From Poecilobothrus nobilitatus (taxonomy: Eukaryota; Arthropoda; Insecta; Diptera; Dolichopodidae): a stretch of DNA of 64,000 nt. The translations under genes were made by a program, and so were the position numbers. This document shows positions 23,226 to 35,200 of this stretch, in pieces; positions within the stretch are counted from its first letter, which is position 1, and each line of letters begins with the position of its first letter. A model generated the notes under the pieces. The model was given only the letters and a program-made list of their open reading frames with translations, was not told where the DNA came from and made no database searches. The stretch is from positions 221,824,965 to 221,888,964 of the forward strand of contig OX352774.1 in NCBI GenBank assembly GCA_947095535.1, in the 5' to 3' direction.

Positions 23226-25549
23226 AGATATCGTACAGCACCTTTCTATATTTACTACTTTCGTTATTTTGAAATAATTAAAAAAAATTCTTAAATTAAA
23301 TGTATTTTTTTTTTCGTTTTAATTTATAAAAATAAAATATTTTAATAAAATTTTTGTGATAATATTTGAATTGTGAAAATTTTCCTTAAATATAAAATGA
23401 AAATGCTTTCATTTTCAAATGTGATGCCAAATATTTTTAATACAACATTTTATTTTATTATATTTTTAAAAAAAATTTAGTAGCATTTCAGTTCACTTTC
23501 AACCATATTTTAAATAATTTCATTTATAGTTATTATGATAACACCATACTGTACGTTAAAAGTACCATATATATATAGGTATATTTTATTTGCAGATTTT
23601 ATTGGTTCAAATATATATATTTTTTTATTTTATTTCTTTATTGTTCTTTGATATTTTAATAATAGCAAAACTATGTTTATCTGTTCTCATTTCTTTTTTT
23701 TTTTTTTTGAACATTCATTTTTTAAAATAATAGTACCTATATTGCATTCTTTTTCTCTTATAATATTATTCTTAACTATTTCATTGTTTGTTTTTTGTTT
23801 TTTTGTTTTTTTTTTGCAGGACGAACCTAAAAACGTAATAACAACTGAATTTTTTGGTAGAAATTGTTTCATACATATAAGTTAAAAACCAACCTAAAAT
23901 ATTAATTAAATCAGGTTGCAGTATAGTATTTATTTTTAAACATTATATATAGAAATAATAAATTTTGCTGAATTATATTTATTTGGCAGCATAAAAAAAA
24001 AAACAAAAACGGAAAAATTTTATTAAAAAACAACTTTAATTTATTCAAAAAAAAAAAAAACATATATATAAAAAACAAAAACATTTATTTTCTGACAATT
24101 CTATAAAAGAAAAATTGCAATTGATCCGCAGAAAATTAAGCAAAAGTAAAGAAAAATAATTTCGATACATTCCTATATATACAACCAACCAAAAAAAATT
24201 CGATCCAAAAGAAAATCTTTATAATATATATATATACAAAAATACTGTACATATACATATATTCATAAATACATACAATATTATTGTAAGGAGGGATTTA
24301 TAGTATAAAGTAATTTATATAATATTATACACATACATGTATATATTATAATATGCTGTAGCTGTCAACACTCTGGAGTACCTAATATCAATATAAATTG
24401 CAATTTATTATTAATGCAACAATAACAGTAATAAAAAAAATATTAAAAAAACATTATTTCTTTTTTCTTTTTTTTTTTCATTTCATTTTCATTTCGCGTT
24501 TATTTATCTCCATTGAGTTAAAATAAAGGAAATTATAAACAATGCATGTATTAATACTACACAATACATGTAAAATAAGCATAAAAACAAAAACAAAAAA
24601 CAAAAAAAAAACAAAAAAATTGATTTAAAGAATTACGCGTTTTTATTTTGTTACCTATAAATAGGTATCGAATTTTTTTTATTTTTTATTTTTGTACAAT
24701 TTTTTGTATACCTTTTGATATACGTACCGTTATTATTATTATAATTGTAGTACTGAAAAGAACCAAACAAAACGGATATTAATAACAATACATTTTTCTT
24801 TTTATTTTTTTTTATGATTTTCCTGTAAAAAGAAATAAAAACAAAAAATATTTATACAGAATAAAAAAATTTAAACAAATTAATATATTTTATATCCAAG
24901 AAAATTATTTTACCCCTTAAATCTCATATTCAAAGGCAATCAGAAATAATTTCATCGGAAAAAGAAAAAAATATTTCAATATGTACATTTTCAGTAAAAA
25001 CAAAAGAAAATAAATCTTATAAAAATTGACGATGAAAATACAATAATACATATAATATATTATATTATATATATAATATATGTACTCAAAAATAGATCAT
25101 TCATTATAATTCAATTTTTGCATTTCAATCCAATGCATTTTTATAAACTGCAGTTGATTATAATTCCAATAATAATAATAATTTAATAAGAAAAATAATT
25201 TTGCTGTTCAATTTTTCAATAATTCGTTTATATAAGGATAATAAAGATTATAATATATATAATATCCTATATATAAAATTTTTATATACAAAACGATTAA
25301 TAGATAGAATTACTTTATTGATATGGTAAATGAAATTTGATACCTATACTTGTTTTATACCTTGTGGTAAAAGAAAATGACCAAAAATAAGATGACTTAA
25401 AAAATAAATATTTTCTTAGGTTATATACTTATATAAATTAAGAATATTATTTTGATGGTTAGCATAACGGGATTTTAATCACAATTTAAAAAAAAAATTT
25501 TACTAACTTTATATCGGAATCGTTTTAATGATTAAAATTAATTTTTAAA
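23226..25549. other. AT-rich stretch with one strong splice-acceptor-like site
   Basis: Low-complexity DNA. The one notable signal is at 23780-23819: a long T-rich tract ending TTTTTTTTTGCAG followed by GACGAACCTAAAAACG. This is a good match to an insect 3' splice site. A possible donor GGTAGAAAT follows at 23856, which would bound a 37-base exon. No reading frame supports it, so it may be a 5'-untranslated exon or chance. Elsewhere there are only poly(A)/poly(T) and AT repeats. Confidence 0.4.
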
Positions 25550-25670
25550 ATGGCGTTTCAATTGCCTAATAGATAAGAGCATATAAAATACAATGTAAAG
25601 ATCAAGGAGCATATGGGTCACATTTATGTGTCAGGAGAATAAACTTCAGAAAAATAAAAATAAAAAATAC
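25550..25670 (+). mobile_element. tRNA-derived SINE, copy D (internal deletion)
   Basis: It matches the head of copy A (TTGCCTAATAGATAAGAGCA, then TATAAAATACAATG, AGATCAAGGAGCATATGGGT). It then jumps straight to the family 3' end (TCACATTTATGTGTCAGGAG, then AATAAACTTCAG) and an A-rich tail. About 90 bases of B box and body are missing relative to copies A and B. The A box is diverged (TTGCCTAATAG), so it is unlikely to be transcribed. The 3' end agrees with copy B and, with an A-rich tail, with copy C. Confidence 0.7.
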
Positions 25671-26884
25671 AAAATCAGAATATTTATACAAAATAATGTT
25701 TCTATTTTTGAAATCCGTGTAATTTTAATTAACAATCTTAAACTATAATTTCATAGGACCACATATACGAGAAAATCAAGACGAAATGCTATCATATATC
25801 CAAAAAAAATAAAAAGATCAATTACTAATATATACCTACCTTAACATGAAATATGCAATAATGTACACTAAAATCATATTATGTTTCTTTTTTCATACGT
25901 TAACTACTGTTTTGTGGAAAATTTAAAAACTCTTGACTTAAAATTGCAATCCATTGTCTTTTGTGGAAAAAATGTATTATCCAAAAAATCTGAAGTTATT
26001 GAAATTAATTAATTGCATAATTAAATTTTTTATTTTCTAATATAGTTAACTACTTTTATTATTTTTGAGTTTACCTCAATAATTTATATTAAATATCTTT
26101 TAAAATTAACTTAGTATAATATTAAAATACCAATATCCATTTAATCTGACCAATATTTTATTACACATAACCTTATACTATTTGACACGCATTGCACATT
26201 AATTCGAAAAAAAACAAAAAAAAAAAAATCGAAAAATTTTATTTAAAGAAAAATTTTATAATTTAAAAATAAAAAGACAAATCTGAAAACCTCAAACAAG
26301 ACACAAATAACACAATTATTAAAGTACATAATATTATTATATTTTATATAGGTATTATAACATTCCTGAAAAAACAAAAACCGCAACCTCATAATATTAT
26401 AACATCAATTTTCAGACGTTACTTTACACACCCCAATCTGTAACATTCAACACAGAAAAAGAAAGAAAATTAAGCATTAATTTCAATAAACCATCAAATA
26501 TAAATTTTGTAAACGAGAAAAATTTGGAAAATCTACAAAATCAAATCGAAAAATTGTATAAAATGTATAAAAAACCTTTTGGACAAAGAAAAAAGTGCCC
26601 AAAACCAAAATGAAAACAATTCACAATTTTTATAAAAGTCCCCAAAATAAATAAAAAAATCGTCAATTTTAGGGACTTTATACATAAGCAAAAAATCTTC
26701 AAAGGTTTATACACATTTTGCTCACTTTTTTCGTTTTTAGTTTTTGACTAAATTTTATACAAATTTAAATAAGTAATGAAAATTCTATTTTTCTATTTAA
26801 TTAACTATTTTTTATAGAGAAATGTGAAAATTTAATATTTTTATAGGGAAGCGTGTACAAGTATTGATTGACACACCTACTATT
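25671..26884. other. AT-rich stretch without recognisable feature
   Basis: A-rich and T-rich filler. No frame, RNA gene or matched repeat found. Confidence 0.6.
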
Positions 26885-27050
26885 AGTAAGTAGTTATTTT
26901 AGATTTGGATTCAAAATCAGGATTGCCCCCTTCTTCAGAATATTTATATTACGTAAATACCAGTTTCTGAATTTTAAGTTTAGGGATTTTAAAATTGGAT
27001 TCAAAACCAGGATATCCCGCTTTTACGGAATATTTAAGTACATTTATGAG
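26885..27050 (+). repeat. Degenerate tandem repeat, locus 3
   Basis: Two clear units about 102 bp apart. The first has TTTGGATTCAAAATCAGGAT, CCCCCTTCTTCAGAATATTT and GTTTCTGAATTTTAAG. The second has ATTGGATTCAAAACCAGGAT, CCCGCTTTTACGGAATATTT and GAGGAAAGGATTTT. These are the best preserved units of the family and define its core. The open frame that spans them (26868-27173) is a by-product of the repeat. Confidence 0.65.
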
Positions 27051-28361
27051 GAAAGGATTTTTTTTTTGGAATTTCGAACGTTAATTTTTTTTTTTGGGCT
27101 TTTTTCATTTGCCTATAGTCCCTATTACATATGCAAATGGGGAAGTCACCATAACATTAATAAGATTTTCTAAAGATAAAACGAGCAAGTGCCGAAAGAT
27201 TGAAAAAATATCACTAAAATCAGTTTCCAGTTATCTACCAGAAATTAAAAAAATTATTTTTGTATTATATATATATAGTAAAAAAACACACGTCTTCTTA
27301 ATTAAATATATCTTGTTAACTAACAACTGTATATTATGATTTTGGCCTTTGTTTTAGCAAATCAGTCATATGTTTTTTTCTTTGTTGAGCTCTAACTTAG
27401 CTGTAACCAATAAAATAAAAAACTCAATTAAAATCACTTATACCTTAAAAAATAAATCCAACAAAATTGCACTTTTAAAATATTTTGTTTAGTTTAGTTC
27501 AAAAGAGGCTAAGCTTTAGTTAAGAAGATTACATAACACAATTTCCAAAAAGATCTCAGTTAAACTAATAGAAAATATTAATAAAGTAATAATATTATAT
27601 TTTATACTCTACATAACAACATGTTTTCTACCGAATTAAATTTTTGTAATTTTCTTAAAGTAAATTTGCAAAAAAAAAAAAAATGATTTTATCAAATACT
27701 TTGCTCAAAATTCCTAACCTAAAATATTTTCCTCCAAGTTTTTTATCATATTTTTAAAAAAATGTTAAGCAAATAACGAAAGAAACTAAAATTTAGTAAA
27801 TAGTTTCAATGAGTATCAGATTTAAAAAGAAATATGAATAATTTCCGTTTTTAGAAGGTACGTGCATAACGCATTGCTTCCTAACGTACGTAAATGCATA
27901 TTACTTTAGAAATAGATAGTAATAAGAACATATTATAAAATCGCCTGTTATCGGATCTTCCCCAAAGTTTGACATAAACAAAGTAAAATATATTATGAAA
28001 TTCTTGTTTACATACAAACAATCCATAAACTAACGTATACCTTTCCAAAAATGTATATTTTTTATTTTTCGAATAACTATATTTCAATCTAAATTTTTTG
28101 ACCGATTACTATACTTTATCACTTTCTCCATTATTTGTCACATTATGTATAAGAGAGAACATAATAACTTTTAAATTAATATAATTTTTAATAATATAAT
28201 TATGTTTTAATGTATACATGTGCATGTATATTTTAATTATAATATTATAATATGTACATATACATACGTATACATAAATAATTTTATGGTAAAAAATTGC
28301 AATTGAATATTATTTTTATTTTTCATTTTGTTTTTTAAATTAAAAATAAATAATTTTTCAG
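27051..28361. other. AT-rich stretch upstream of the candidate exon
   Basis: Low-complexity DNA. A mixed-composition piece with ACGT words lies at about 27855-27895 (AACGTACGTAAATGCAT). No gene or repeat assigned. If the downstream exon is real, this is intron or promoter-side DNA. Confidence 0.5.
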
Positions 28362-29027
28362 GTGAACAAACAACTTAATGACAAAAAAACGATAATAATA
28401 ATAATAATAATTGTAATAAAGAAAACAATAACAGCAAAAAAAAAAAAAACAAAAAGCAAAAAAAAAAAACAATTTAATAACATTAATAATCAAATTGATA
28501 GTAGCAAATGTAGAAAATTGAAAAAAAAAAAATAAAAATAAAATAAATGTCACTAATTTAAATTAAATGTGCATAAAAATTTTTTTTTTTTTTTTTATTT
28601 CTGTTAAAAGAACACAAAATTAATATGATTATAAAGAATATTATATAATTAATGTTTTAATAATTAAACAACATTAAAAAAAAAAAAACAAACATTTTAC
28701 TTTAAATTATAATATTAATAAATAAATCAAAAAATAAAAATTGATTGAAAAGTTATTTTTTTAATGTTTGATAATTTGGTAATTTTCTTTGAAAAAACAA
28801 AAAAATTTAAGTTTAATACAGAAAACCGTTAACATCCGATCATAATATTTTTTTTTTTTTTTTTTTTTTAAATTTTAATTCAATTTTAATTTAAGTTATG
28901 GTGATTGTAATAAATATTTTATAAAAAAAAATATTTAAAAAAAAAAAAAAATAATAATAATAATTAATAATAAAATATAAAAATAATAATAGTAATAATT
29001 AATAATTTTAAAAAACAGAGAGATAAA
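28362..29027 (+). other. Possible 5' untranslated part of the candidate exon
   Basis: A T-rich tract ending AATTTTTCAG at 28351-28361 fits a 3' splice site. It would open an exon starting GTGAACAAACAACTTAATGA. The following 660 bases are A-rich with CAA/AAC and ATA runs, typical of long 5' untranslated regions in flies, but equally typical of this intergenic DNA. Upstream ATGs are present. An in-frame stop at 28971-28973 precedes the first Met of the coding segment. No transcription evidence is available, so this is a hypothesis only. Confidence 0.3.
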
Positions 29028-29283
29028 ATGTTTCTAATAATGCAATTAAAAGAATCAATTTTAACATATTTAATCTGTGATTTTATAATAATTAGTTCAG
29101 TTTTTATTGTTACCACAATGGGCAGAAATCAACATGGTAATGGTAGTATACGTGGCGGCGGTGGTGGTGGTGGTGGTGGTGGTGGTGGTATTGGCAATAA
29201 TAATGGTAATAATGGCGGAAATATAATTGGTTCAAATAGTGGTAGTGGAGGTGGCAGTTTATTATTAGAAAAAGATAAACATG
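29028..29283 (+). CDS. Candidate N-terminal coding exon with polyglycine tract; gene not identified
   Basis: This is the only segment that looks like host coding sequence. The frame opens at ATG 29028 (context GATAAAATG, in-frame stop upstream at 28971) or at the internal ATG 29118 (context CCACAATGG, residue 31 of the longer form). It runs to ACATG at 29283, where a GTTAGT donor follows; the exon would end in phase 1. The longer form starts with a hydrophobic stretch (about residues 11-30, including YLICDFIIISSVFIV) that could act as signal peptide or membrane anchor. The shorter form begins MGRNQHGNG. Both share 12 consecutive glycines (residues 43-54), an Asn/Gly/Ser-rich linker, and end SLLLEKDKHG, a charged tail that presumably continues in the next exon. 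Local GC content is far above the surroundings. Low-complexity N termini of this kind are common in fly neuronal, signalling and RNA-binding proteins. I cannot name the family. Without splicing, the frame stops at 29286, so a spurious frame is still possible. Confidence 0.5.
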
Positions 29284-29289
29284 GTTAGT
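29284..29289 (+). other. Splice donor candidate
   Basis: The text ACATG|GTTAGT ends the coding segment three bases before its in-frame TAG, with good agreement at GT, +3 to +6 (T, A, G, T) and the preceding G. A coding frame running exactly into such a donor is the main support for a real exon. No downstream acceptor with a continuing open frame could be picked within the window. Confidence 0.45.
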
Positions 29290-29510
29290 TATATTTTATA
29301 TTTATATTAATTTTATTAAATTTTATTTATTTATTTTAAATAATTATACAATATAATATTAATTGCATTTAGTGATTTGAATGATACATACATTTTATAG
29401 TCTTGATCTTAAATTTAAGAAAAAGGTTTTAAGAAAAATTTTAGATTAAGATATTAAGTTATTCAAAACGAGGAACGCAGTATATATATACATGACAGTT
29501 TTAACCTAAG

Positions 29511-29992
29511 ACAATCATACGGATAAAACGTATGATGTTACCATACAATTTAATAATCTTTTATAAAATTTCAGAAATTTTAACGGCCAAATGGCAGCGA
29601 TCCGATTTATGGCGTTAGAACAACCAAATTTCACAAGAATTGTTGGCATGAAATTTAATTTTCTTTCAAATAATGTCAGATATTTATATAGGTTCAAAAG
29701 GCATTGAGTTATTTTTATATAAAGTAAAAAGTTGTATGACAGCTACTCGAACCTCCTTGTCAAACATTATTGGTATTTCAATAGCAAAAACTAATAATTT
29801 TAGAAAGAGTCAAAGATAAAAATTTGAGAATTTTATCTCTTTTATTTTTTGAATCATAGTGCGAAGGGGCGGACGTTAAGGCGTACATGATTTCATCGAC
29901 TCAAAATTATATTTAGCTTGTCTTCTTTAAAAGGTCACAAACGTAACGGCAAATTTATTATACTCTTGAATTATGTTTATATGGGTATAAAA
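29511..29992 (-). mobile_element. Mini-me/Helentron-like element (minus strand)
   Basis: Read on the minus strand, it starts TATACCCATATAAACATAAT and continues AGTATAATAAATTTGCCGTT, ACGTTTGTGACC, AAGCTAAATATAATTTTGAG and TCGATGAAATCATGTACGCC, with a decayed GTCC tract. These follow the order seen at 7962-8110. The body contains CAACAATTCTTGTGAAATTT, and the far end reads CATACGTTTTATCCGTATGA, so the inverted ends are still visible though diverged. It is a non-coding relic inside the putative first intron. Confidence 0.65.
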
Positions 29993-30254
29993 ATATCTAT
30001 GATTAAAAATCTTTACGAACTTTTAACCAAATTTTTTAAAATATTTAATCACAGTATTCAAATCGATTATTAAAGTTTTTTTATCTGAATGATTTGTTCA
30101 AAAATCAAAATAAGTAATTGTAATAGTAATTGTTCCTTTTTTTGTAATGACCAAATAATTAAACTATTGGGTTTATTGTCTATAATATTATGTTGTGTTA
30201 ATAAAATATTTAAATATATAACTTTAAATTATAACAAGGAAGCATACAGTTGCC

Positions 30255-30300
30255 TTTGTCAACTCTTAGATACCCGTACGAACCGTTAGTATGTTCACAG
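30255..30300. mobile_element. Isolated terminus of the mini-me-like family
   Basis: The text GTCAACTCTTAGATACCCGT, followed by ACGAAC, matches the right terminus and right flank of the 7962-8660 element in reverse complement (GTCAACTCTGGGATACCCGT, ATGAAC). Because the match includes the bases outside the inverted repeat, the family end probably includes the GTCAACTCT word. Only this end is present. Confidence 0.55.
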
Positions 30301-30884
30301 CCTGTCACTTTGCTTACAATATTATTTTTTTAATATTTTAGTATTTTAAAATAATTTGGGTGAATTTTATAATTTCTAGAATTATGGGTTGTACATATAT
30401 TCAAACTATATGTTTATACATTCTTTAAAAGCAGATTTTAACCTTCCACATAACGATTATCAATCCAAAACTTTTTCAAATATTCTATAGTACCATTTAA
30501 TACTAAGCGGTAAATGTATATTAAATTTACTTAGTACAAAATAGTAAATATAGTTTTAAATATTTTATTATATTATATTTAAATATTCCATTGACAGAAT
30601 AATTTCTTATAAGTACAATAAAATACATATATGTATGTAAATACGGCACTATATAATATACATATATACTCTAGTGACATATACGATATGTAAATAAACA
30701 TGATATTATATAAGTATGTATATATATCAATATCATATAAATAAAAATTCTTCAAGCAACCGTTATGTTGTTTATTTATTTACATTTTTTTTGTACTACG
30801 CATTATATCCTCAACAATTTCAAATTATCGAGTAAAACAAAATGGAAAAAATTCGTTAAAGAAATTTGTTAAAAAATTTGAAAA
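30301..30884. other. AT-rich spacer
   Basis: A/T-rich filler with short palindromic TATATA stretches (30600-30740). Nothing assigned. Confidence 0.6.
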
Positions 30885-31795
30885 AATCAAGTAACACTTT
30901 CGTCAATTATAAAGTAACCCTATATTATTAAAAAAAGTTGTTAACAGAAATAAGAGTATAATGTTGAAGCTTTAATTTTTGTGTATTACTTCAAAAAAAT
31001 TTTAACAGGTGTTCAAGTTACAGGTGTTTAAAAATAGGAAATTTTCAGTTTTTGACCCCTCACAGCTCCTAAACGGGGAGTGACAAAAAAAATTTCTGAA
31101 ATGACTCATACTTATTTTCAAAGATCTAACTTCTGTCAAAATTTCAAGTTTCCAACTTTAACCGTTTAGAAGATAGAAGGATTAAAGGATTTTGCAAAAT
31201 TTTAGTTTCGCACAACGGTAAAGTAAGACACCGTATGCCAAAATATATATTTATTGTATATATATTTTTAAAGCTAATGAAAGTAGTAATCGTTTGGCGT
31301 TTTCAAAATGAAGATATACCTTATACAACTTGTGCTATAACAATTTAAATATAGAGCTTTTTGAACCTTTGGGGAGCTGTAGCTCCGTAACGGGTGGGGC
31401 TACAAAAAAAAGTTATTAAAAATAAAATTAATATTTTTGTGAGATCTATCAGCAGTTAAATTGCATAGCTCTATTTCAAAAAAAATGTCGGGATCTAAAA
31501 GTTAGGTGTTCGAGAGCTACCCTAAGTTTTGGTCCAAACTCAACCAAAAAAATAGGGAACCTACAAATTACTCCAAGAATATTTTGTGTAAATTTCAAGA
31601 TTCTAGCTTTCTTAGTTTTTGAGTTAGCGTGCTGACGGACGGACGGACGGACATGGCTCAAAACTCTTAGAATTTTTTTCTGATCCGATCCATATATACC
31701 TTTGAAGGTATATCTAGCTCGCTTATTTCGAGGTGTTACAAATCGAGGAGTAATTTTATTATGCCCGATCCTATCGTACGGATATAAATACATTA
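30885..31795 (-). mobile_element. Composite mini-me / 'TTACGGAGCTACAGCCC' element (minus strand)
   Basis: On the minus strand it opens TATATCCGTACGATAGGATC, then GGGCATAATAAAATTACT, TTTGTAACACCTCG, AAGCGAGCTAGATATACC, GAGCCATGTCCGTCCGTCCG and CACGCTAACTCAAAAACTAA. It continues to GTAGCCCCACCCGTTACGGA followed by GCTACAGCTCCCC, and further to TATTTTTAAACACCTGTAAC. The first part is the head of the mini-me-like group. The later part is colinear with the 39941-41225 element. This copy therefore connects the two sets of repeats into one superfamily. The 105-residue open frame at 31476-31793 is translated repeat, not a gene. Confidence 0.7.
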
Positions 31796-32039
31796 TAAAT
31801 TGTACTTAAATTATTATTGTTCTAACTTTTGATTATAAAATTTTGTGTTAAATTATTTTGTTTCCCCTGAGAGTTATTTATTCTTATTATATAAATAAAA
31901 CATTTAGGTTGAATATAAATCATAAATCAATATGATAGGGTTAAAGTTTCTCTATGTTAATATTCTTCAATTAAATTAAATTTTTTTTTTTTTTTTTTAA
32001 TTATAATTAGCTTTTCGTTAGTTTTTATATTATCGTGTA

Positions 32040-32290
32040 TTTAACATATTCGAGCTGACTCACATGTCGTTTACTTTACAAAGATGAAATTATAGAAATT
32101 TCAGAACCCTTGTTTCTTTAGTTTTTGAGTTAGATTAGGAGCTGGCAGACAAAAGGACGTACAACATAGCTTCATTAACTCAGAATTTGGTCCTGTGCAA
32201 GAATATATTAATTACTTTGTTATATTTAGCTTTCATTCTTTAAGTTGTCACAAATATAACGGCCAAAAATTAAATGCCAAACACTGATAT
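32040..32290 (-). mobile_element. Mini-me-like head fragment (minus strand)
   Basis: On the minus strand it reads GGCCGTTATATTTGTGACAA, AAGCTAAATATAAC, TTCTGAGTTAATGAAGCTAT, GTACGTCC, CTAACTCAAAAACTAAAGAA and TCTGAAATTTC. This is the standard order head, GTCC remnant, 'AACTCAAAAACT', 'gAAATTT'. The rest of the element is missing or unrecognisable. Confidence 0.6.
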
Positions 32291-35200
32291 TATAAAAAAA
32301 AGTTCAAACAGTTGAATTTTCAAAACTTTTTGTTTTAGAGCTAAGTGTGAGGATCACATCAATTTCAAAATTTACAAAAAAACTTTAATTCAATAAAATT
32401 TTGATTATTATTTATAAAATTTATCACTTGTAAAAATAAAACACAAAATATTAAATCATTATTTTTATTTATTTTTAAATTTTTCTGAATTAAATCTAAT
32501 AAAAAATTATAATTTCAATTATTTTATACGATTAAAAATTTAATAGATTTCAACGTGAATTGTAGCATTAAAACATGTCTTCTAGTATAATAAATATTTT
32601 ATGTTAAAAATTAATACTTAAATATTCTATAATATGTACATATTTATACACTTATATAAACAACTATTACTATGATTCCGTATAAAAAAATACGATCCTT
32701 AATATTCAAACTCAAAAAAAAATTTTTTTTTTTTTTTTAAATTTAACTTTTATATAAAAACTAATTTCAATAAAATATTTAAATTTTACTTCTTTAAAAT
32801 ATTTAAATATTTTTATAACATTAATAAAAAAAAAGGATAAAATAAAATAAAATAAAAAAAAAAAAAAATATTTCCTCCTTTATTTTCTTAATATGAATTT
32901 TCTTCTTTTTTTTTTTTTTTAACATAAATATTTTATAAAGTAAAAGAAAACTTTAGAACAAACAATATATTATTATTATTATAATATTACAATATTCTTT
33001 TTTTATTCATTTTGTACATAATATTTTATTTATTTATTTTGAGCGTAACGGTAATATTTGCTTTTCTCACAGATTTTTACAGTTTTAAACACATAAACAT
33101 TAATTTACAAAGTTTTGCAGTTTTCCTTCTACTGTACTTTGAAACACGATTCTTAAGGGCATGCAATTTTTTTTTTTTTTTTTTGAAAGCGCATAAACAA
33201 AAATTGTAATTTTTAATATTTTTGAAAATCGCTTTTAAAAAATAACGTTTTTTTTTTGGTTCACACAAACCTATTTAAAAAACATTTTGTTAATTTTCTG
33301 TTAATCAGTCCTTTCATTTTCTATTTAAAAAAAAATTATTATTTGATTTTAAGAAAAACCAGCTTACAAATTTTTGTTCTTCATTGTTATCATTATAGTG
33401 GTAAATTACAAAAACAGGAAAATATAAAACAAAAAAAAAAAAAAACAACATAAAATAATAGCAAAGGAAAGAAAAAAATTTCAGTAAAAGGTTTTAAAAA
33501 TTTTATCGAATTAAGTTAAGGAAAATCCCATAACATGATTTTATTCAATCTATTAAATTATATTCTAAAATAAAACAAAAAAAAAATAAAATAAAATAAA
33601 AATAAAAAGACAAGTAAAAATAGAAACCCTCCCCATTATCCTTTTTATCCTTTTCTTATTTGTATATTAAATTTATTTTTACTCGTTCCATCCTTCTAAG
33701 TGTATGCGTAACTCTTTTTTTTTTTTTTGTAAAGATTTTTGAGACTTTTTTTTTTTCAGTATGTCTTTTGTGTCAAAAAGACAATCTTTTCCAAAAATTT
33801 AATAGAAAGCTTTGTACAAAAACAAAACAAAAAAAGAAAAATAAAAAAAACAACTTTATTTTGATTTTTTTTTTTTTGTGTTATATTTCTTTGAAAAATT
33901 TACAAGAAAAAGAAAATAAGCATATGTCTTTTCTATCTTATTCAGTATATACCTTTCTCTTTCTATTATAATTTTCCAAAGGGTATAATATTATTATATA
34001 TGAAAATCAACCAATAAATATTTATTAGAATGAATAAAAAGAATAAGAAACTAAAAACAAAAAAGATACGATTGAAATGAAATAAAGAGAAAGAGCGAAA
34101 TTTTTTTTATTTTTAAAGTTTTTTTTTTTTTTTTTTTGTTTTTGGGAATAAAAATTCTCAACACTTTATAGGACAGAAATGAAAATAAGAAAGGACAGAA
34201 AATGCAAAGAATAAAGAAAAGAACGGATAACATGTCTTTTTTATTTGAATATGAAATGAACGTGCTTTTGTATATTTCATTTAAGAATATGTCAAATTAC
34301 AAACATATCTGTATAATATAGTAAAGATTTTTTTTTTTTATATATATTACAAGGATTGTTTTTTTTTTTTAGTTATTTTTTGTTATTTGTTTAATGTTTT
34401 TAGTACTTTTTCTTTTAATAAAAATTAAATTGTCTCTTCAATCAAGAAATGATTTAAAGTTGATATTTTAGAAGGATTCAAACGAAAACAAAAATAAACG
34501 AACAAAAAAAAATTTCTAAAATAGAAATCAATTACCTATACATTTCCAAATTGTCCATACTCCATGTACAATTTTTTTTTAAATAACTGAAAACAAAATA
34601 TGACGAATATATAAATTAAATACATTAAATAGAAAAGATATAAAGCTACGCTTGTTGTGGTTTGTAACATAATTATTTTCTTTTCTCTTAATAATGGATA
34701 GGGGATAGCTTTTGGTTCTAATTCTAGACTATATTATTACACATATATTTCTAATTAACATTTTAACCAAAATTATTGTAATTTGTAAATAAATAAATAA
34801 GAACCAATATAAAAATATATAATTATAATAGAAAATCTTTATATAACATAATACCTAAATGGCATAAATCTACCTACACTTAATGTGTCATTTAATTTTT
34901 ATTATAAATATTTCTTTTTACCTTCGATTTTTCTATATAATCCTATTTTTATATTAAATTAATTTTTTTTTTTTTTTTTTTTTGTTAATTAACTTAGGTA
35001 ATGTTTATTCCACCTTAGTTAATTTTTTAACAGCAAAGTTTTTCAAAATATTAATAATTGGTTTTCCTTTGTGTATTTGTATTTCTGTCTGCTTGGAAAA
35101 CTTCTAGACTGTTTGAGATCTAAATAAAATAATTGTATACCTAACATGAATAGATCTAATTAAAAAAAATATATATATATATTTCGTTTAAGGATATTTC

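Noticed and set aside
26868..27173. 101-residue frame with an internal protein repeat
   Set aside because: The protein repeat is the ~102-bp DNA tandem repeat in one frame. Related loci at 18 kb and 21 kb do not keep it open.
29118..29283. Naming the gene from the MGRNQHG start or the SLLLEKDKHG end
   Set aside because: Neither end gives a family that I can recognise with confidence, and the middle is low complexity, so a name would be a guess.
31476..31793. The longest frame of the window, 105 residues, minus strand
   Set aside because: It is the translated head of a mini-me-like repeat. The PSVRQ part is the GTCC microsatellite read in reverse; other copies do not keep the frame.
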